From Basidiobolus meristosporus CBS 931.73 (lineage: Eukaryota; Basidiobolomycota; Basidiobolomycetes; Basidiobolales; Basidiobolaceae), in assembly GCA_002104905.1 (NCBI GenBank), contig MCFE01000881.1, positions 1-28,472 on the forward strand: a stretch of DNA of 28,472 bases, in the 5' to 3' direction. Positions within the stretch are counted from its first letter, which is position 1; each line of letters opens with the position of its first letter. Both the position numbers and the translations under genes were made by a program. Below the pieces are notes generated by a model. It saw only the letters and a program-made list of their open reading frames with translations. It did no database searches and had not been told where the DNA came from. Below are positions 10,701 through 20,499 of the stretch, piece after piece.

Positions 10701-11199
10701 ATCGGAGAGTGAGAACCCTGCCAAATCGAAGGAGAAGAATTCCCAGGAATCCCCCGAGAAGAGCAAGCCAACAAAATCCGCCAAGTCCACCAAATCGGCC
10801 GACAAGATCCTCGAGCAGAACACTCCCGAGGTCGTGTCCAGAAATGGGACTTCCGAACCAAGGAAATCCAAGTCACGCAGCCGATCGTCGAAAGGCAGAA
10901 CGTTGGTGCGCCTGGATATCGAGACTCGCCGCTTCGGTCAACAGCTGCTCTGCGTTAAAGAGGTATTTATTGATTCGGGATGATTGAAACCACGGATCCA
11001 TTTACCAAACTTCAACTTTCATTCCAAGGCGGATCTTCCCGACCATGTGGTGGAGCGATTCTGTTACAAGTACGACTTGGTCGATCTCATGCCCGGCCTG
11101 CTTCGCTACGTGAAGAAGATTGTGGCCAAAAAGCAGAGGGAGTCCAGGGCAGACGCGCAGATGGCGGCCGAGGCGGAGGTGGAGGTGGAGGCGGAGTAA
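4736..11199 (+). CDS. F-box/LRR protein with 34 acidic F-x-Y repeats (~2078 aa, 4 exons)
   Basis: Proposed exons: 4736-4761, 4840-10580, 10664-10962, 11029-11199 (total 6237 nt, divisible by three). The main exon is open from 4793, but the first intron has a GTAAGT donor, a CTGAC branch site at about 4802 and a CAG acceptor, which makes ATG 4736 the better start. Order of parts: a basic N-terminus (about 10-28); an F-box near 64-110 (SLPGNVLKRISQHLF, then LSFSLVNKAWHEA); leucine-rich repeats about 175-485 in the irregular F-box style; then a long disordered acidic region. F-x-Y occurs 34 times between residues 651 and 1610, mostly as [DE]-E-F-x-Y. A Lys/Glu-rich probable coiled coil lies at about 1735-1795. 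A small module at about 2000-2060 spans exons 3-4 (LVRLDIETRRFG, then FCYKYDLVDLMPGLLRYV). The N-terminus suggests an SCF substrate adaptor. Function of the repeats and C-terminal module is unknown, and I recognise no named family. Splicing is inferred. Confidence 0.85.
4762..4839 (+). other. First intron of the F-box gene (decides the start codon)
   Basis: 78-nt candidate intron: donor GTAAGT at 4762, branch-like GCTGAC at about 4801-4806, acceptor CAACAG ending at 4839. Removal joins MLATSNPI to NQKKGKN in frame with the 5.7-kb exon and replaces an atypical start (MHLLTTPYHFHMLHN) that would be translated from inside the intron. Confidence 0.7.
10581..10663 (+). other. Second intron of the F-box gene
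   Basis: 83 nt, GTACTG donor, CTGAC branch-like site at about 10635, pyrimidine-rich stretch and CAG acceptor. It contains the in-frame TAG that would otherwise end the protein at 10621. Splicing continues the Lys/Ser/Glu-rich frame with DSVAPEDGQEVQPSESEN. Confidence 0.75.
10963..11028 (+). other. Third intron of the F-box gene
   Basis: 66 nt, GTATTT donor and TTCCAAG acceptor, between codons GAG and GCG. It joins LLCVKE to ADLPDHVVERF in frame and gives one continuous hydrophobic module ending at TAA 11197-11199. Confidence 0.72.
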
Positions 11200-11743
11200 T
11201 GTTAGGAAAACTACCCACCAACAATTCGACATCGCTTCCTTTACATGTAGTATATTTCTTTTTATGTTTAACTCGCTTCAAGGTCGCCTAAACACTTAAT
11301 ATTCCCCATTAATTAACCACGGCCGCCCGCCCGCGCCCACATCCACCTGCCCTCATCTCGATCCATCCCACCACATCCCCCCCATCAGTTACTCCAATGC
11401 TACCTATCTCTTTCGATATTCTTCGTTCTATCATTTTGGCTCTCGCCACCACTAGCACAGCTTAGAAAATTAAAGATGAGAAAAACGCAACAGTGCTGGA
11501 CCTCCTGTGCCCTTGCTATTCTCCCATGCGTCGGGGTACCACCCTCTGGGGTCACGTGATTCGACCACCTTGAGCCCGATACAAGCTTCACAACGACCAG
11601 ATCCGATTGAGATTTCTACAGTAGCGGTATCAAACCTAGCTATTAGACTCATCCATCTGCGTATTACCGGAAACTATGCGAAGCCAACAGGGGCGTGTTT
11701 ATTGTCGATTGTAAGATTGATGTGATGGGTAAATCTCGCATGC
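11200..11743. other. Convergent intergenic region
   Basis: Lies between the 3' ends of the F-box gene (+) and RPP1 (-). It holds a C-rich tract (about 11318-11385) and one CACGTG hexamer (11553-11558). Short ORFs here show no recognisable domain. The only signal I would assign is the RPP1 poly(A) hexamer. Confidence 0.5.
11698..11703 (-). terminator. Poly(A) signal AATAAA of RPP1
   Basis: AATAAA on the minus strand, about 40 nt after the RPP1 stop codon, a normal position for a cleavage/polyadenylation signal. Confidence 0.6.
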
Positions 11744-12134
11744 TTAATCGAAGAGACCGAAACCCATATCGTCGTCGGATTCCTCCTTGGCCTCCTCCTT
11801 CTCTTCGGCAGCGGGGGCAGCCTCGGCGGAACCGGCGGCGGAAGCACCAGTGGCGGCGGCAGGGGCAGAGCCAGCGGAGCCGACGTTCATCAACAAGTCA
11901 CTGAGGTTCTTTCCAGCCAAGGCCTTGGCGAAAAGGGAAGCCCAGATGGGTTCAACCTCGACACCGGCAGCTTTGATGAGGGTGGTGAGCTTGTCAGACT
12001 AGAGCGGGAAGTCGGTTTAGCGAAACAGTTTGCTGCGTGGGGCTCTAGTACGAGACGATGGGACTTACGGTGATTTCAACCCCGTCATCTTGAAGGATGA
12101 GGGAAGCGTAGACGATGGCTTGTTCAGCAGACAT
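11744..12134 (-). CDS. RPP1: 60S acidic ribosomal protein P1
   Basis: Lateral-stalk protein of the large ribosomal subunit. It pairs with P2 on uL10/P0 and recruits translation GTPases. Two exons on the minus strand: 12134-12069 and 11998-11744, with a 70-nt intron (GTAAGT donor, TAG acceptor). The product is 106 aa, normal for P1. The N-terminal helical dimerisation domain reads [14 protein letters not shown], then [29 protein letters not shown] is typical of P1 rather than P2. An Ala/Gly hinge follows, then the invariant acidic tail ending in [11 protein letters not shown]. Nothing looks broken. ELP6 lies upstream on the same strand, 482 bp away. Confidence 0.95.
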
Positions 12135-12345
12135 GGTGGCCTAGTTGTGATGCGAGGCTACGGGAAGAGAAGCTTCGAAACCTGATCTGCCATTCCTTTT
12201 GTTGGAGCCATTGACGATCCTTTTCTAGGGTCCATTGATTTTTGGCGTGCGCCCTCTTTTCCGATCGATGCCCCCTCCCCCCTCCAGCATCAATCTTGAT
12301 CATGGCTGAGGACGACTTGGCACGCTTGGTCTTATTTGGATCGGC

Positions 12346-12352
12346 AACCCTA
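12346..12352 (+). promoter_or_regulatory. Telobox-like AACCCTA upstream of RPP1
   Basis: AACCCTA, inside AACCCTAGCCCTG, lies about 210 bp upstream of the RPP1 start codon. Telomere-repeat-like boxes bound by Myb-type factors are known in ribosomal-protein promoters of many fungi and other eukaryotes. A single 7-mer can occur by chance, so this is only suggestive. Confidence 0.3.
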
Positions 12353-12582
12353 GCCCTGATCCCGGCCAGCTGTGAAGGTTTCAAGGCTCTCGGCTTGGTG
12401 CCATTCAATTCCCGAATACAGTGGACTTTTTGCATTACACAAGGATCATCATTGAAGCGCACTGACGCGGAGTGGAGCATCCGCAGAGAGCGCACAGCAC
12501 CCCGCCCGTGGTATGCGACGAAGGGCCCTGTGGCAACGGTATGACTGCTGGAGGTATGATCGAAATTCCCGAAAGAATGGGC

Positions 12583-12588
12583 TTTATT
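12583..12588 (-). terminator. Poly(A) signal AATAAA of ELP6
   Basis: AATAAA on the minus strand about 28 nt after the ELP6 stop codon at 12616-12618. Confidence 0.55.
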
Positions 12589-12615
12589 ACTTAGTACTAT
12601 ACGTCTTCTCTACAT

Positions 12616-13554
12616 CTACAATACACCCTCAGAAAACCCTCTTGCGAAGAACTGAACATTGTTGTCCAGGGTCTTGTACTGGAGTACCTGTGGAATGAAC
12701 CTGGAGTCTCTGCAGGAGGGTCCTCGAATCAATGCGACCTAGGGAAAAACGCAACCTCTTAGTAAGCATCGAGGGCGACGAACCAAAGAGCCACCTACCT
12801 GTCCGTTGACTTCCTTGGAATAGCCACTGCCCAAAGCCTTGACCTGTAATATGTATGCGGTTTGGTACATCAGGAGCTTCACGAGACTCTCCTGCTCCGG
12901 ATCTTCCAGTAGAGCCTGATCGCTGTGAACCAACGAGACCAATGTGCCTCCATTCTTCTCCATCAGCAGCCTGCTCGCTTGCATGAATCTCTGGAGCTCC
13001 CGCACCGAGACCCCGAGATTGAGTAGAACAGAGACATCGTCGTAGATCAGACAGGTCTGCCCCGCCTCCTCCGAAGAAACCAACCCCTCGAGTTGGCCCA
13101 GGAGGCTCTCAAGGGTGTTTTCCGGAGACAGCGGCCCGAGAACCAGTTCAGGTGTGGTGGGAAGAACAGTGGTGGGTGGTGCAGGGATCTTGCCGGAGCT
13201 GAGCCCGGTCAAGCCGTCGACGAACTTGAACCGGCCGCTCGTCTTGGCCGCGGTCAGGTTCACCCCCTAACAGTCGAGGTAAGTATGCAGAAAGGTCAAG
13301 TGGGTGCGGACTTCGGGTGGACCTACCAATTTGCGGGCAACCAGGTTGTAGTGGTTGAAGATCTGGGAAAAGCCGACCAGCACCACGCGGGTGTTGACGC
13401 TCGTGGGCTTCAGGAAGGTCGTCAGAAAGTGGTACAACAGGAAATCCCCGTTCGCACCCAGGGTGTCCGTGATCAGGAAGTTCTTCCCCCGGGGCGGTAG
13501 GAAGTGTTCGGTATCCTCCCAGTGGAAGGCGGAATGTAACGTAGCGTAGCCCAT
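12616..13554 (-). CDS. ELP6: Elongator complex protein 6
   Basis: RecA-fold subunit of the Elp4-Elp5-Elp6 ring, the Elongator subcomplex that binds tRNA during wobble-uridine modification. Three minus-strand exons: 13554-13327, 13266-12799, 12738-12616. Introns are 60 nt each (13326-13267 and 12798-12739) with GTAGGT donors and TAG acceptors; the second has a TACTAAG branch site. The product is 272 aa, close to the 266-273 aa of known ELP6 proteins. Family marks: GDFLLYHFLTTFLKP (about 36-50), FSQIFNHYNLVARKLGVNL across the first junction, LIYDDVSVLLNLGV at about 149-162 in the Walker-B-like position, GSGYSKEVNGQ near 222-232, and the C-terminus LQYKTLDNNVQFFARGFSE. Without the second splice the frame runs into an unrelated tail. 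The start at 13554 is the first ATG giving the family N-terminus; a longer in-frame start upstream exists but looks unlike the family. Confidence 0.93.
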
Positions 13555-15104
13555 GGTGAAGTGGGTTTCGGTGGAAAGTCGAGTGTCGGGTAAGAGTAAG
13601 CGCGGTTCAAGAAACCCCACCCCCGACCTTGCCACCGGACCCGATTTCGTAGGAGAAAAAATTCCTTCCCAATGCCATCATGGGTCACCGGGAATCCAGT
13701 GCGATTCGATGCTGAGGTTCATTGGGAATCGGAGAAAAATTTCTTGCCACACCTGGGCATCTGGTTGGTGTCGATTTAAGCGGTGGGTGAGCGCACTTTC
13801 CATGACGTTTGCTGGATAGCAACTCCTTTGCTTGCAATATCGCGTCTGTGGAGAATCCGCCACTTCGAACTACAACTAGTCTTCATAGGCCCTTTCTCCC
13901 TGCGGAATCTTCCTGGATCACCTTAGCGGGAAGAGTAGGCAATTCCCAACAACCTGAAGGTTACATTGCTCAGCGTTCTAGCAACTTTGGTTGAGTGCAA
14001 AGGGCTGGCCACGTTTTATTGATATATATACCTGGTCGGCCTTTTTGCCCATTTCTCTGCGCAGACACATGGTGCTGAAACAATATTGAGTAGGTTTAGC
14101 AAGAGCATACTTGCTTATTGTTGGTGTGGTATTCACGAGACTGGAGATTCTGGCCACCATCAACTGAGAGATATTGATATTTTCCAGTCACTTCACAAGT
14201 ATCCTCTCAGGAATTACTTGGTATTTTTTGACGCTCATCACCTGGGTAGCTAGTCCTAAGCAATGGCAACACTGTGGGGCAGCGATTATCCTTTATCTCT
14301 CTTGGTTAGGCTCTTTCGAACTCTATGAATCCACAGAGGTTGTACTTTTATGTTGGTCTTTCTCCAAACCAAATACGGGGTTGTAATACTGATTAATATC
14401 GACAAATGTGTGCTACGGTGGTAGTAGCAGTGAGATTCCAATTGAATGTCAATGTATCCCTATGAAAAATCTCAATATTGGAACTCTTCTGATAATCTGC
14501 TGGTGTTCTGATGGTGTTTTGCTGGCATCCAGATGCTGTTTTTCCTCCATACTTTCAGTTGCAATTTCTGGTGGAAATAGCAAGGAGCTGATCACTAAAT
14601 ATGGTACAAATGCTATTTAGCCTAGTCTCATCCTGGAAAATCTCTGCTTGTCTGCCAAGTAGTTTGTTCCTGTGATATTGAGATTTGTATGTTTAGAGAA
14701 ACTTGGAATTTGGCCAATATTATGATGGTATTCTATTGGCCTTTTCTCAACTTCTTTTCTTGGGGTATCTTCACATGAATGGATACTGTTAACTGGTAGG
14801 GCATCTATGTTGATGCACTTAGGTGCTTTGGTACTATTAGGAGCACTGTATCAGACAAAGCACTAATACATTTTGCACATCAACAGGTGTAGTGCCACTA
14901 ATGTATTAAAGAAAGTCCAATTCAGTTGTTTGAGAAGCAAAGAGTCATTATGGATACAGTCACTTGATCTAAATCCATTTGCAACATACAATATAAGTTT
15001 TTGTTGCTAACTTCTGACAATACTGATATATAAATAGCCCATTCATATCAGGAGTAAGAAACCCAGTTGGCAACATTAGTTTTAATGATTTCCCTTATAC
15101 AATT
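13555..15104. other. Intergenic stretch without a supported gene
   Basis: The first 150-300 bp should hold the ELP6 promoter. Composition turns AT-rich after about 14000. Small minus-strand open frames (13678-13863, 13978-14163) and the plus ORFs at 14174-14386 and 14408-14620 lack domain support. No repeat match to the rest of the window was seen before about 15105. Confidence 0.45.
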
Positions 15105-16429
15105 AACTTCTTTTGCTGGATAGTGCCATATAGAGCCGGCCATTCTGTCATCTTATGGTACTATATGTTATTAGTAGTTTTACCATTGGGGCAGTCAGGC
15201 CAGTGCCTCAGAAAGAGTGCTATCACAGATAATCCATTAAAAGGCCATCACAAAGCATAGGTTTTGTGATCAAAAGGTACTGATGTCATCAGGACATCAT
15301 GTAAAAACTCTGGGAGAAAATTGCATGTAAGATTAAAAAAGCACAGTTAATATTTTCCATCGGAATGGTCCTAAGCTGCTTCTGATTGATACTCTGCCAT
15401 TTCTCTCACTTTCTGTTCTCAGACACTTAGTCATCCCTTACAGCTGTGTACATTGACTGACTATACCTCTTTTTCACACTAATTACTTACTGACTCCATT
15501 AGCACTCTTACCTTTGATACATTCAAGTTGGTGTACATCAATTGAATCTTCAGTTGTAACTCAATTTTATACTGTACTAAGCTATACAGGTCTCTGTATC
15601 CAATACTAACACTGAACACAACCTCACACTCATCCAGTAAATCCATCAAAATCTGCTATTTAAAATATGCATCTGCCTTAGTCCCTATTAAAAATAATCT
15701 GGTCCTACATGTAGATCTAATCACATGAGTTGTCAGGATCTTGCCAGAAGGCCAAGATGATGCCAGCAGCTTGAAATTCCTCACCATCCTTCTAATGTTA
15801 TGGTTGGGTTGTGACAGTGTTTTGCTGCTTTTACTACCAGATAGAGTAATAATAATAACTAATAAACTTGATAGTATTTTGAGAGTGTTTTTGCAGGGCT
15901 TATATGGCATTTAGATGGTATTAAAGCATTATAAATTCATTTGAGCAGACATGTCAGCCAATATTAGCAATTTCCTTATACAGCAACAACCCAAAGGTGT
16001 TTTGATGGCCTTGATGCAGACATCAGCTGGCATTATAATGAAAGTATATTAGTGGTAGAGATCTATGCATTTAGCTTTATGCTTGTAGTATAGCTGCTCA
16101 TATCCCATCACAAACTCCTTACAAAAAAGTTGTGGATGTGCTAAATTGGCATTGGTTATCTACTTTGACCACATATTCTTACAGCATCAGCATATGACTC
16201 CCAATGCTTGCAATGCATACTGGGTAGAAAATACTTTAGAAGGCCACTTGAATAAATACATATCCAGTTCATTCATTCATGGCATTTGTATTGTTGTATA
16301 TGCTGACAAATATGTATTGAAGCTTGTGAAAGCTACTTTGAGTGCTGGATACTCTGTAATACCTTGTCAATTCTTTCCAGTTTCTCTGGTATCTCAAAAA
16401 GCTGATTAAGCTTAGTATGCCCTGCATAC
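15105..16429. mobile_element. Decayed DNA-transposon-like repeat (left part)
   Basis: Begins with a sequence resembling the left terminus of the PIF/Harbinger-type element at 23743: CTGGATAGTGCCATATAGAG against TTGGATAGTGCCACATAGTG. A stretch at about 15270-15540 is repeated in diverged form at 19795-20090. On the minus strand near 15990-16030 the peptide YTFIIMPADVC resembles EFYIKMPANVC of the second ORF of the 4.5-kb element. The original sequence continues at 19402 after the copia insertion. No intact frame remains. Boundaries are approximate. Confidence 0.45.
16425..16429. repeat. Target-site duplication CATAC (left)
   Basis: CATAC immediately left of the minus-strand copia element. The same five bases occur at 19402-19406 immediately to its right, so this is a perfect 5-bp duplication of the length usual for copia. 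Confidence 0.8.
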
Positions 16430-16775
16430 TGTTGTAGGAGTCTTGGAGATATTGGAAGTGATTGGGAGAACAAGTAGATTATGTGGTTTTCACTTAATGA
16501 TTTATTGAATGTAAAAACATTGATACTTTTACATGGTCTTGGCATTACAAACACGTAGAATAGGTCAAGGAAGGTCCCAAGAACATGTGTGCAAAGCTTG
16601 GGGCTGTTTGGACAACTTTGAGAGATTTCATGTTCTGGGTACCTGGTATTTTAATGAAAATATTCTAAGTAAATCCCAACATGGAATTTGGTCAGTATAC
16701 TCTAGGATCTGAAGGTAATGATCTAAGTGACTAAGTTAGGTGAATACTTAGGTGGAAATTTGAATTATTGCATCA
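16430..16775 (-). mobile_element. 3' LTR of the minus-strand copia
   Basis: 346 bp, starting TGATGCAATAATTC (minus strand) just after the purine tract and ending CTCCTACAACA. A frame stays open through its last ~150 bp (16333-16554), the same frame that leads into gag in the 5' LTR. Confidence 0.85.
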
Positions 16776-16849
16776 CTCCCACTCAACTAAATGCTCATAG
16801 TGACTAGTCCTAATTTTGACCCAAGATATTCAAGCTTGTCTCTAGCTAA

Positions 16850-18430
16850 TGGTTAGGTAAATATGTCTGCAATCATTTCATCTGTATGACAGTAAACTAA
16901 GCCAACTAAGTTATTCTCTATAGCTTTACATATGAAATGATGTCTTTTATCTATGTGCCTAGTTCTAGCATGAAAAGTTGGATTTCTACCTAGTTGTATA
17001 CATCCTTGATTATCTTGAAATAAAGTAATAGGTGTTTTTTGACATAGGCTTAAATCTGTAAAAAGCTTTCTTAACCACATTGCTTCTTTTGTAGCTTCAC
17101 AGGCTGCTATGTACTCTGCCTATGTGGTAGAAAGTGTTATGGTTGCTTGCTTTCTTGAATTCCATAAAATTGCTCCATTGCAGTAAAGAAAGGTGTATCC
17201 TGTGGCAGATCTTCTGTCTTCCAAGTTTTGTCCCCAATCAGCATCAGAGTATCCCACAAGATCCTGTTCTGAATCCATATAATTTATTGTAAGCAGATAT
17301 CAGCAGCTCCTTTTAGGTATCTAAAAATCCTCTCAACTGCTGCAAAGTGATCAGATCCATAGTTCTGATTAAGTTGGCTGGCAACTCCCACAGAATATGA
17401 GATATCAGAAGGTGTTCCAAGCATGATATATATCAGACTGCCAACCATAGATTGATAAGGAAAGTCAGGGCTTTCAGATGGCACCAAGCTCTCTTGATTT
17501 GGTTGAGTTTTGACCAAGTTAAATTTTGTCTCTATTGGGGTAGCTGCCAGTTTACAGTCTTCCATTTGGTACTTCTTTAGTATATCTTGAATATACTTGG
17601 ATTGACTTAGGGTAATAGTCTGGGTATATCTGTCTATGGAGAGCCTAATCCCTAAGTAGTAACTAAGTTCTCCTAGACTTTATATCTTGAGCTCCTTGAA
17701 TAGGCTGGATTTAGTCTCTTCCAATGTTTTGAGGTTATTGGTGGCTATAAAAAGATCATCCACATATAGAGCTAATAGAGCTGGATTTGCTCTATCTGGC
17801 TTATAGTATATACTATAGTCAGCATTACTCCTTTTGAAACTCAAAGATTCCAAATAAGAATCTATCTTACAATTCCAGGCTCTTGGTGATTGTTTGAGAC
17901 CATATAGCAACTTTTTAAGCTTGCAGACCAAATGGGGGTTATCTTGGTCAGCAAGCCCATCAGGCTGGTCCATATACACATCCTCATCAGGTTCTCCACT
18001 CAATAATGCAGTTTTTACATCCATTTGATGAATAAAAAACTTATGTTTGGCTGCCATAGCCAATATTAATCTGATGGAATTCTACTTGGCCACTGGTGCA
18101 AAGGTCTCAGTATAGTCAAGTCCTTTTTTTTTGAGAGTATTCTTTGGCCACAAGTCTTGCTTTGTATCTTTCAACTGTACCATCAGCCTTGTATTTTGTC
18201 TTGAAGACCCATCTGCATCTAATTGATTTTTAGTTGATTGGTAATTTGACTAAGTCCCAAGTTTGATTCTCCATCAGGGACTGATATTCCTCAGTCATTG
18301 CAGATCTCCAAAACTTTGTCTGAGGGCTATTTAGGGCCTCTTTTACAGTCTGGAGCTCATTAATATGGACTGAAGAGGCATAGGCTAAGTTTGTACCCTC
18401 ATTGATATAGTATTTGGGCTATTTTTTGTC
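16850..18430 (-). pseudogene. copia RT and RNase H (broken)
   Basis: Minus-strand pol remnant. In order: pre-RT linker (EALNSPQTKFWRSAM, then ENQTWDLVKLPIN, about 18230-18400); RT with FFIHQMDVKTALL, DEDVYMDQPDGL and YGLKQSPRAWN (17680-18063); the active-site YVDD at 17755-17766; the thumb/connection with PYQSMVGSLIYIM (17284-17565); RNase H ending in TLFQDNQGCIQLGRNPT and CHTDEMIADIFT (16853-17080). Frameshifts and stops separate the blocks. The domain order RT-RNase H with YVDD, together with the adjacent copia gag, supports Ty1/copia. Confidence 0.88.
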
Positions 18431-18509
18431 CAATTTGATCTGGTGCTTGATTTTCTTAATACTTCATCTGAGAGCCTTCCATATATGTAATTAAGGTCAA
18501 ATCTTCAGT

Positions 18510-19048
18510 TCAGGACTCTAGGGCTGCTACAAGGCCCTGAAACATGTCTGTCAGGCTATTCAGGATAGTAACTGTCACATCCTCATCAGTAGTGGGTACA
18601 CCCACAGATTCCATTTCATCTACCAGCAGGGTAATTCTGTTAGTTAGATTTTTCATTTCTTCTCTTGGCAGCATTTTTGTAGTAAAGAATTTTTGTCTCA
18701 GATAAATCTTCTTAGCAGCTGAACATGACTGGTAGGTGTCTTCTAATGCCTTCCAGGCATTCCTTGCCACTTTTGCTCTTGAGCATTGAATTAGCAACTT
18801 GTCTTTAACATTAAGGCAAATGCAGTTAAAGGCACTTTGTTCTTTCTTCTGGTACCTTAAGGCTTCCTCTCTCATGTTTTTGGGAGGGCATTCTGCTCCC
18901 ATGACAATATCCAAAAGGCCTCTTGTAGCAGCATCTTCATTTTCACCTTCCACACTTGGAAGTAAGATCCATGCAACTTTTCAGCAGAGGGAAAAATTCC
19001 AGTAATAGCAGTAGTAGATATTCCAGAGAGTGGCAGCTTGGGGCTCAT
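18510..19048 (-). pseudogene. copia gag (frameshifted)
   Basis: Gag of the minus-strand element, UBN2-like: MSPKLPLSGISTTAITGIFP at the start, FQVWKVKMKM, then after a frameshift near 18930 LLDIVMGAECPPKNM, AWKALEDTYQSCSAAK and DMFQGLVAALES. The same protein is seen in the plus-strand copy from 20500. The zinc knuckle is not present because of the internal deletion. The ATG lies 4 nt after the LTR end. Confidence 0.82.
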
Positions 19049-19052
19049 AGCC

Positions 19053-19401
19053 TGTTGTAAGAGTCTTGGAGATATTGAAAGTGATTGGGAGGACAAGTAG
19101 ATTATGTGGCTTTCACTTAATGATTTATTGAATGTAAAAGTAGTATTTATGCTTTTACATGGTCTTGGCATTACAAACACATAGAATAGGTTAAGGAAGG
19201 TCCCAAGAACATGTGTGCAAAGTTTGGTGCTGTTTGGACAACTTTGAGAATTTTCATGTTTTGGGTACCTGGTATTTTGGTGAAATTATTCTTGGTAAAT
19301 CACAACAAGGAATTTGGTCAGTATTCTCTAGGATTTGAGGGTAAAGATCAAAGTGACTAAGTTAGGTGAATATTTTGGTGGAATTACAGGTTTTTACAAT
19401 C
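19053..19401 (-). mobile_element. 5' LTR of the minus-strand copia
   Basis: 349 bp, ending ACTCTTACAACA next to gag; its outer end is GATTGTAAAAA, next to the CATAC duplication. An open frame begins in the LTR (about 19180) and runs into gag without a stop. Confidence 0.85.
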
Positions 19402-20146
19402 CATACAGCTTGGTTATTGGTATTGGGATATTGTTGACTAGGAAAAGCATTGCTCCCTGTGAAAAACTTTTGCTTTAACATATTTCCTCTGTCTTAACCA
19501 TCTCCAGTTTCTGATTGATTCCATATTCTGACCAATAGCTTATAGTTTGACAGCTTTGCTGCAATTGCATGCTGACTTTTGTATGTTCTTTCTGCAGAAA
19601 TAGGATGCACTCAATGTTGGTGCTTGGATAACAATGATGTGAGCAAGTTATGAAGTAAATCCCTTCAATTTCATATATTTGACAGTAATACTGCTCATTG
19701 TGCCTGTAAAGCTACCACTTCTACTGATTGCTATAGCCCTATGAGAAGTAATTGAAATGATCCAATCAAAAGAGCTTCATTAATATGTAATCCTGTGACT
19801 AGGATGTACTGATATGGCCAGGACACCACACAAAAACCATTGGAAAAGATTTTTCCTTGGACCTTGCAAAAGGCTTGATATCAATGTCATCACAATGGTC
19901 CCTAAGTTCTTTCTGATTGGTTCTCTGCAATATCCCACACTTTCTGATCCCTAACACTCAATCATCACCTTTGTTTGTGTATATTTACTGACTATTGTCT
20001 GAGTTTCACACTCTTAGCTTTGTAACTCATCAAGTGCATTTAACTTTTGCTCATATAAATAGGTGCTTTTCTGCAGAATCCTTAGCTATTGCCCAACCGT
20101 AGATTGTACTGGCCAAAACAAATCCCTATTCCCAATACCAACATTA
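19402..20146. mobile_element. Decayed repeat (right part, after the copia insertion)
   Basis: Continuation of the sequence interrupted at 16429. Bases 19795-20090 are a diverged direct repeat of 15270-15540 (shared GGTCC-TAAG, TTCTGATTG, CTTTCTG, TTTACTGACTAT blocks). No open frame of note. It is cut at 20146 by the plus-strand copia LTR. Confidence 0.4.
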
Positions 20147-20495
20147 TGTTGTAACAATATGTAATTCCACCTAAATATCCACCTAACTTAGTTACTTAGA
20201 TCATTACCTTCCAATACAAGGGAGTACTGACCAAATTCCTTGTTGGGATTTACTTAGAATATTTTCACCCAGATACCAAGTATCCAGAACATGAAATTTC
20301 TCAAAGTTGATCAAGCAGACCCACACTTTACACACAAGTTCTTAAGACCTTTCTTTGCAGATTCTATGTGCTTTTAATGCCAAGATCATGTAAAAGTATA
20401 AATACTGCTTTTACATTTGATAAATCATTAAGTGAAAACCACATAATCTACTTGTCTTCCCAATCACTTCCAATATCTCCAAGACTCTTACAACA
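20147..20495 (+). mobile_element. 5' LTR of the plus-strand copia
   Basis: 349 bp from TGTTGTAACAATATG to ACTCTTACAACA. Same family as 599-945. An open frame starts inside it at 20368 and passes into gag. Confidence 0.85.
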
Positions 20496-20499
20496 GGCT

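Larger units (their letters stand above)
12135..12615. other. RPP1 upstream region / ELP6 downstream region
   Basis: Both strands carry open frames of about 100-120 codons (12124-12495 minus, 12242-12544 plus), but they overlap each other and RPP1 and contain no recognisable domain. I read the block as the RPP1 promoter and leader plus the ELP6 3' UTR. Confidence 0.5.
16430..19401 (-). mobile_element. Internally deleted Ty1/copia element, minus strand
   Basis: 2972-bp element: 5' LTR 19053-19401, gag about 18510-19048, pol remnant about 16850-18430, purine tract AGTGGGAG (16776-16783, minus), 3' LTR 16430-16775, flanked by CATAC on both sides. Protease, zinc knuckle and integrase are missing: shortly after the gag end the sequence passes straight to the linker before RT. 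The two LTRs differ at roughly one position in ten by eye, so the insertion is old. The first two bases of the 5' LTR are changed (GA instead of TG). Confidence 0.88.

Noticed and set aside
12242-12544. Plus-strand 100-codon frame (MACALFSDRCPLPP...) upstream of RPP1
   Set aside because: No domain. It is overlapped on the other strand by an equally long frame, and the interval is needed for the RPP1 promoter and ELP6 3' end.
13978-14163. Minus-strand 61-codon frame starting MMVARISSLVNTTPTISKYA, faintly like the N-terminus of ATP synthase subunit g
   Set aside because: Only a handful of positions agree. No downstream exon with the conserved membrane segment and glycine motif was found before ELP6, and the frame has no other support.
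15656-15910. 84-codon minus frame (MPYKPCKNTLKILSS...)
   Set aside because: Not recognisable and lies in a decayed repeat; it may be a remnant of an element-encoded protein but nothing supports a gene.
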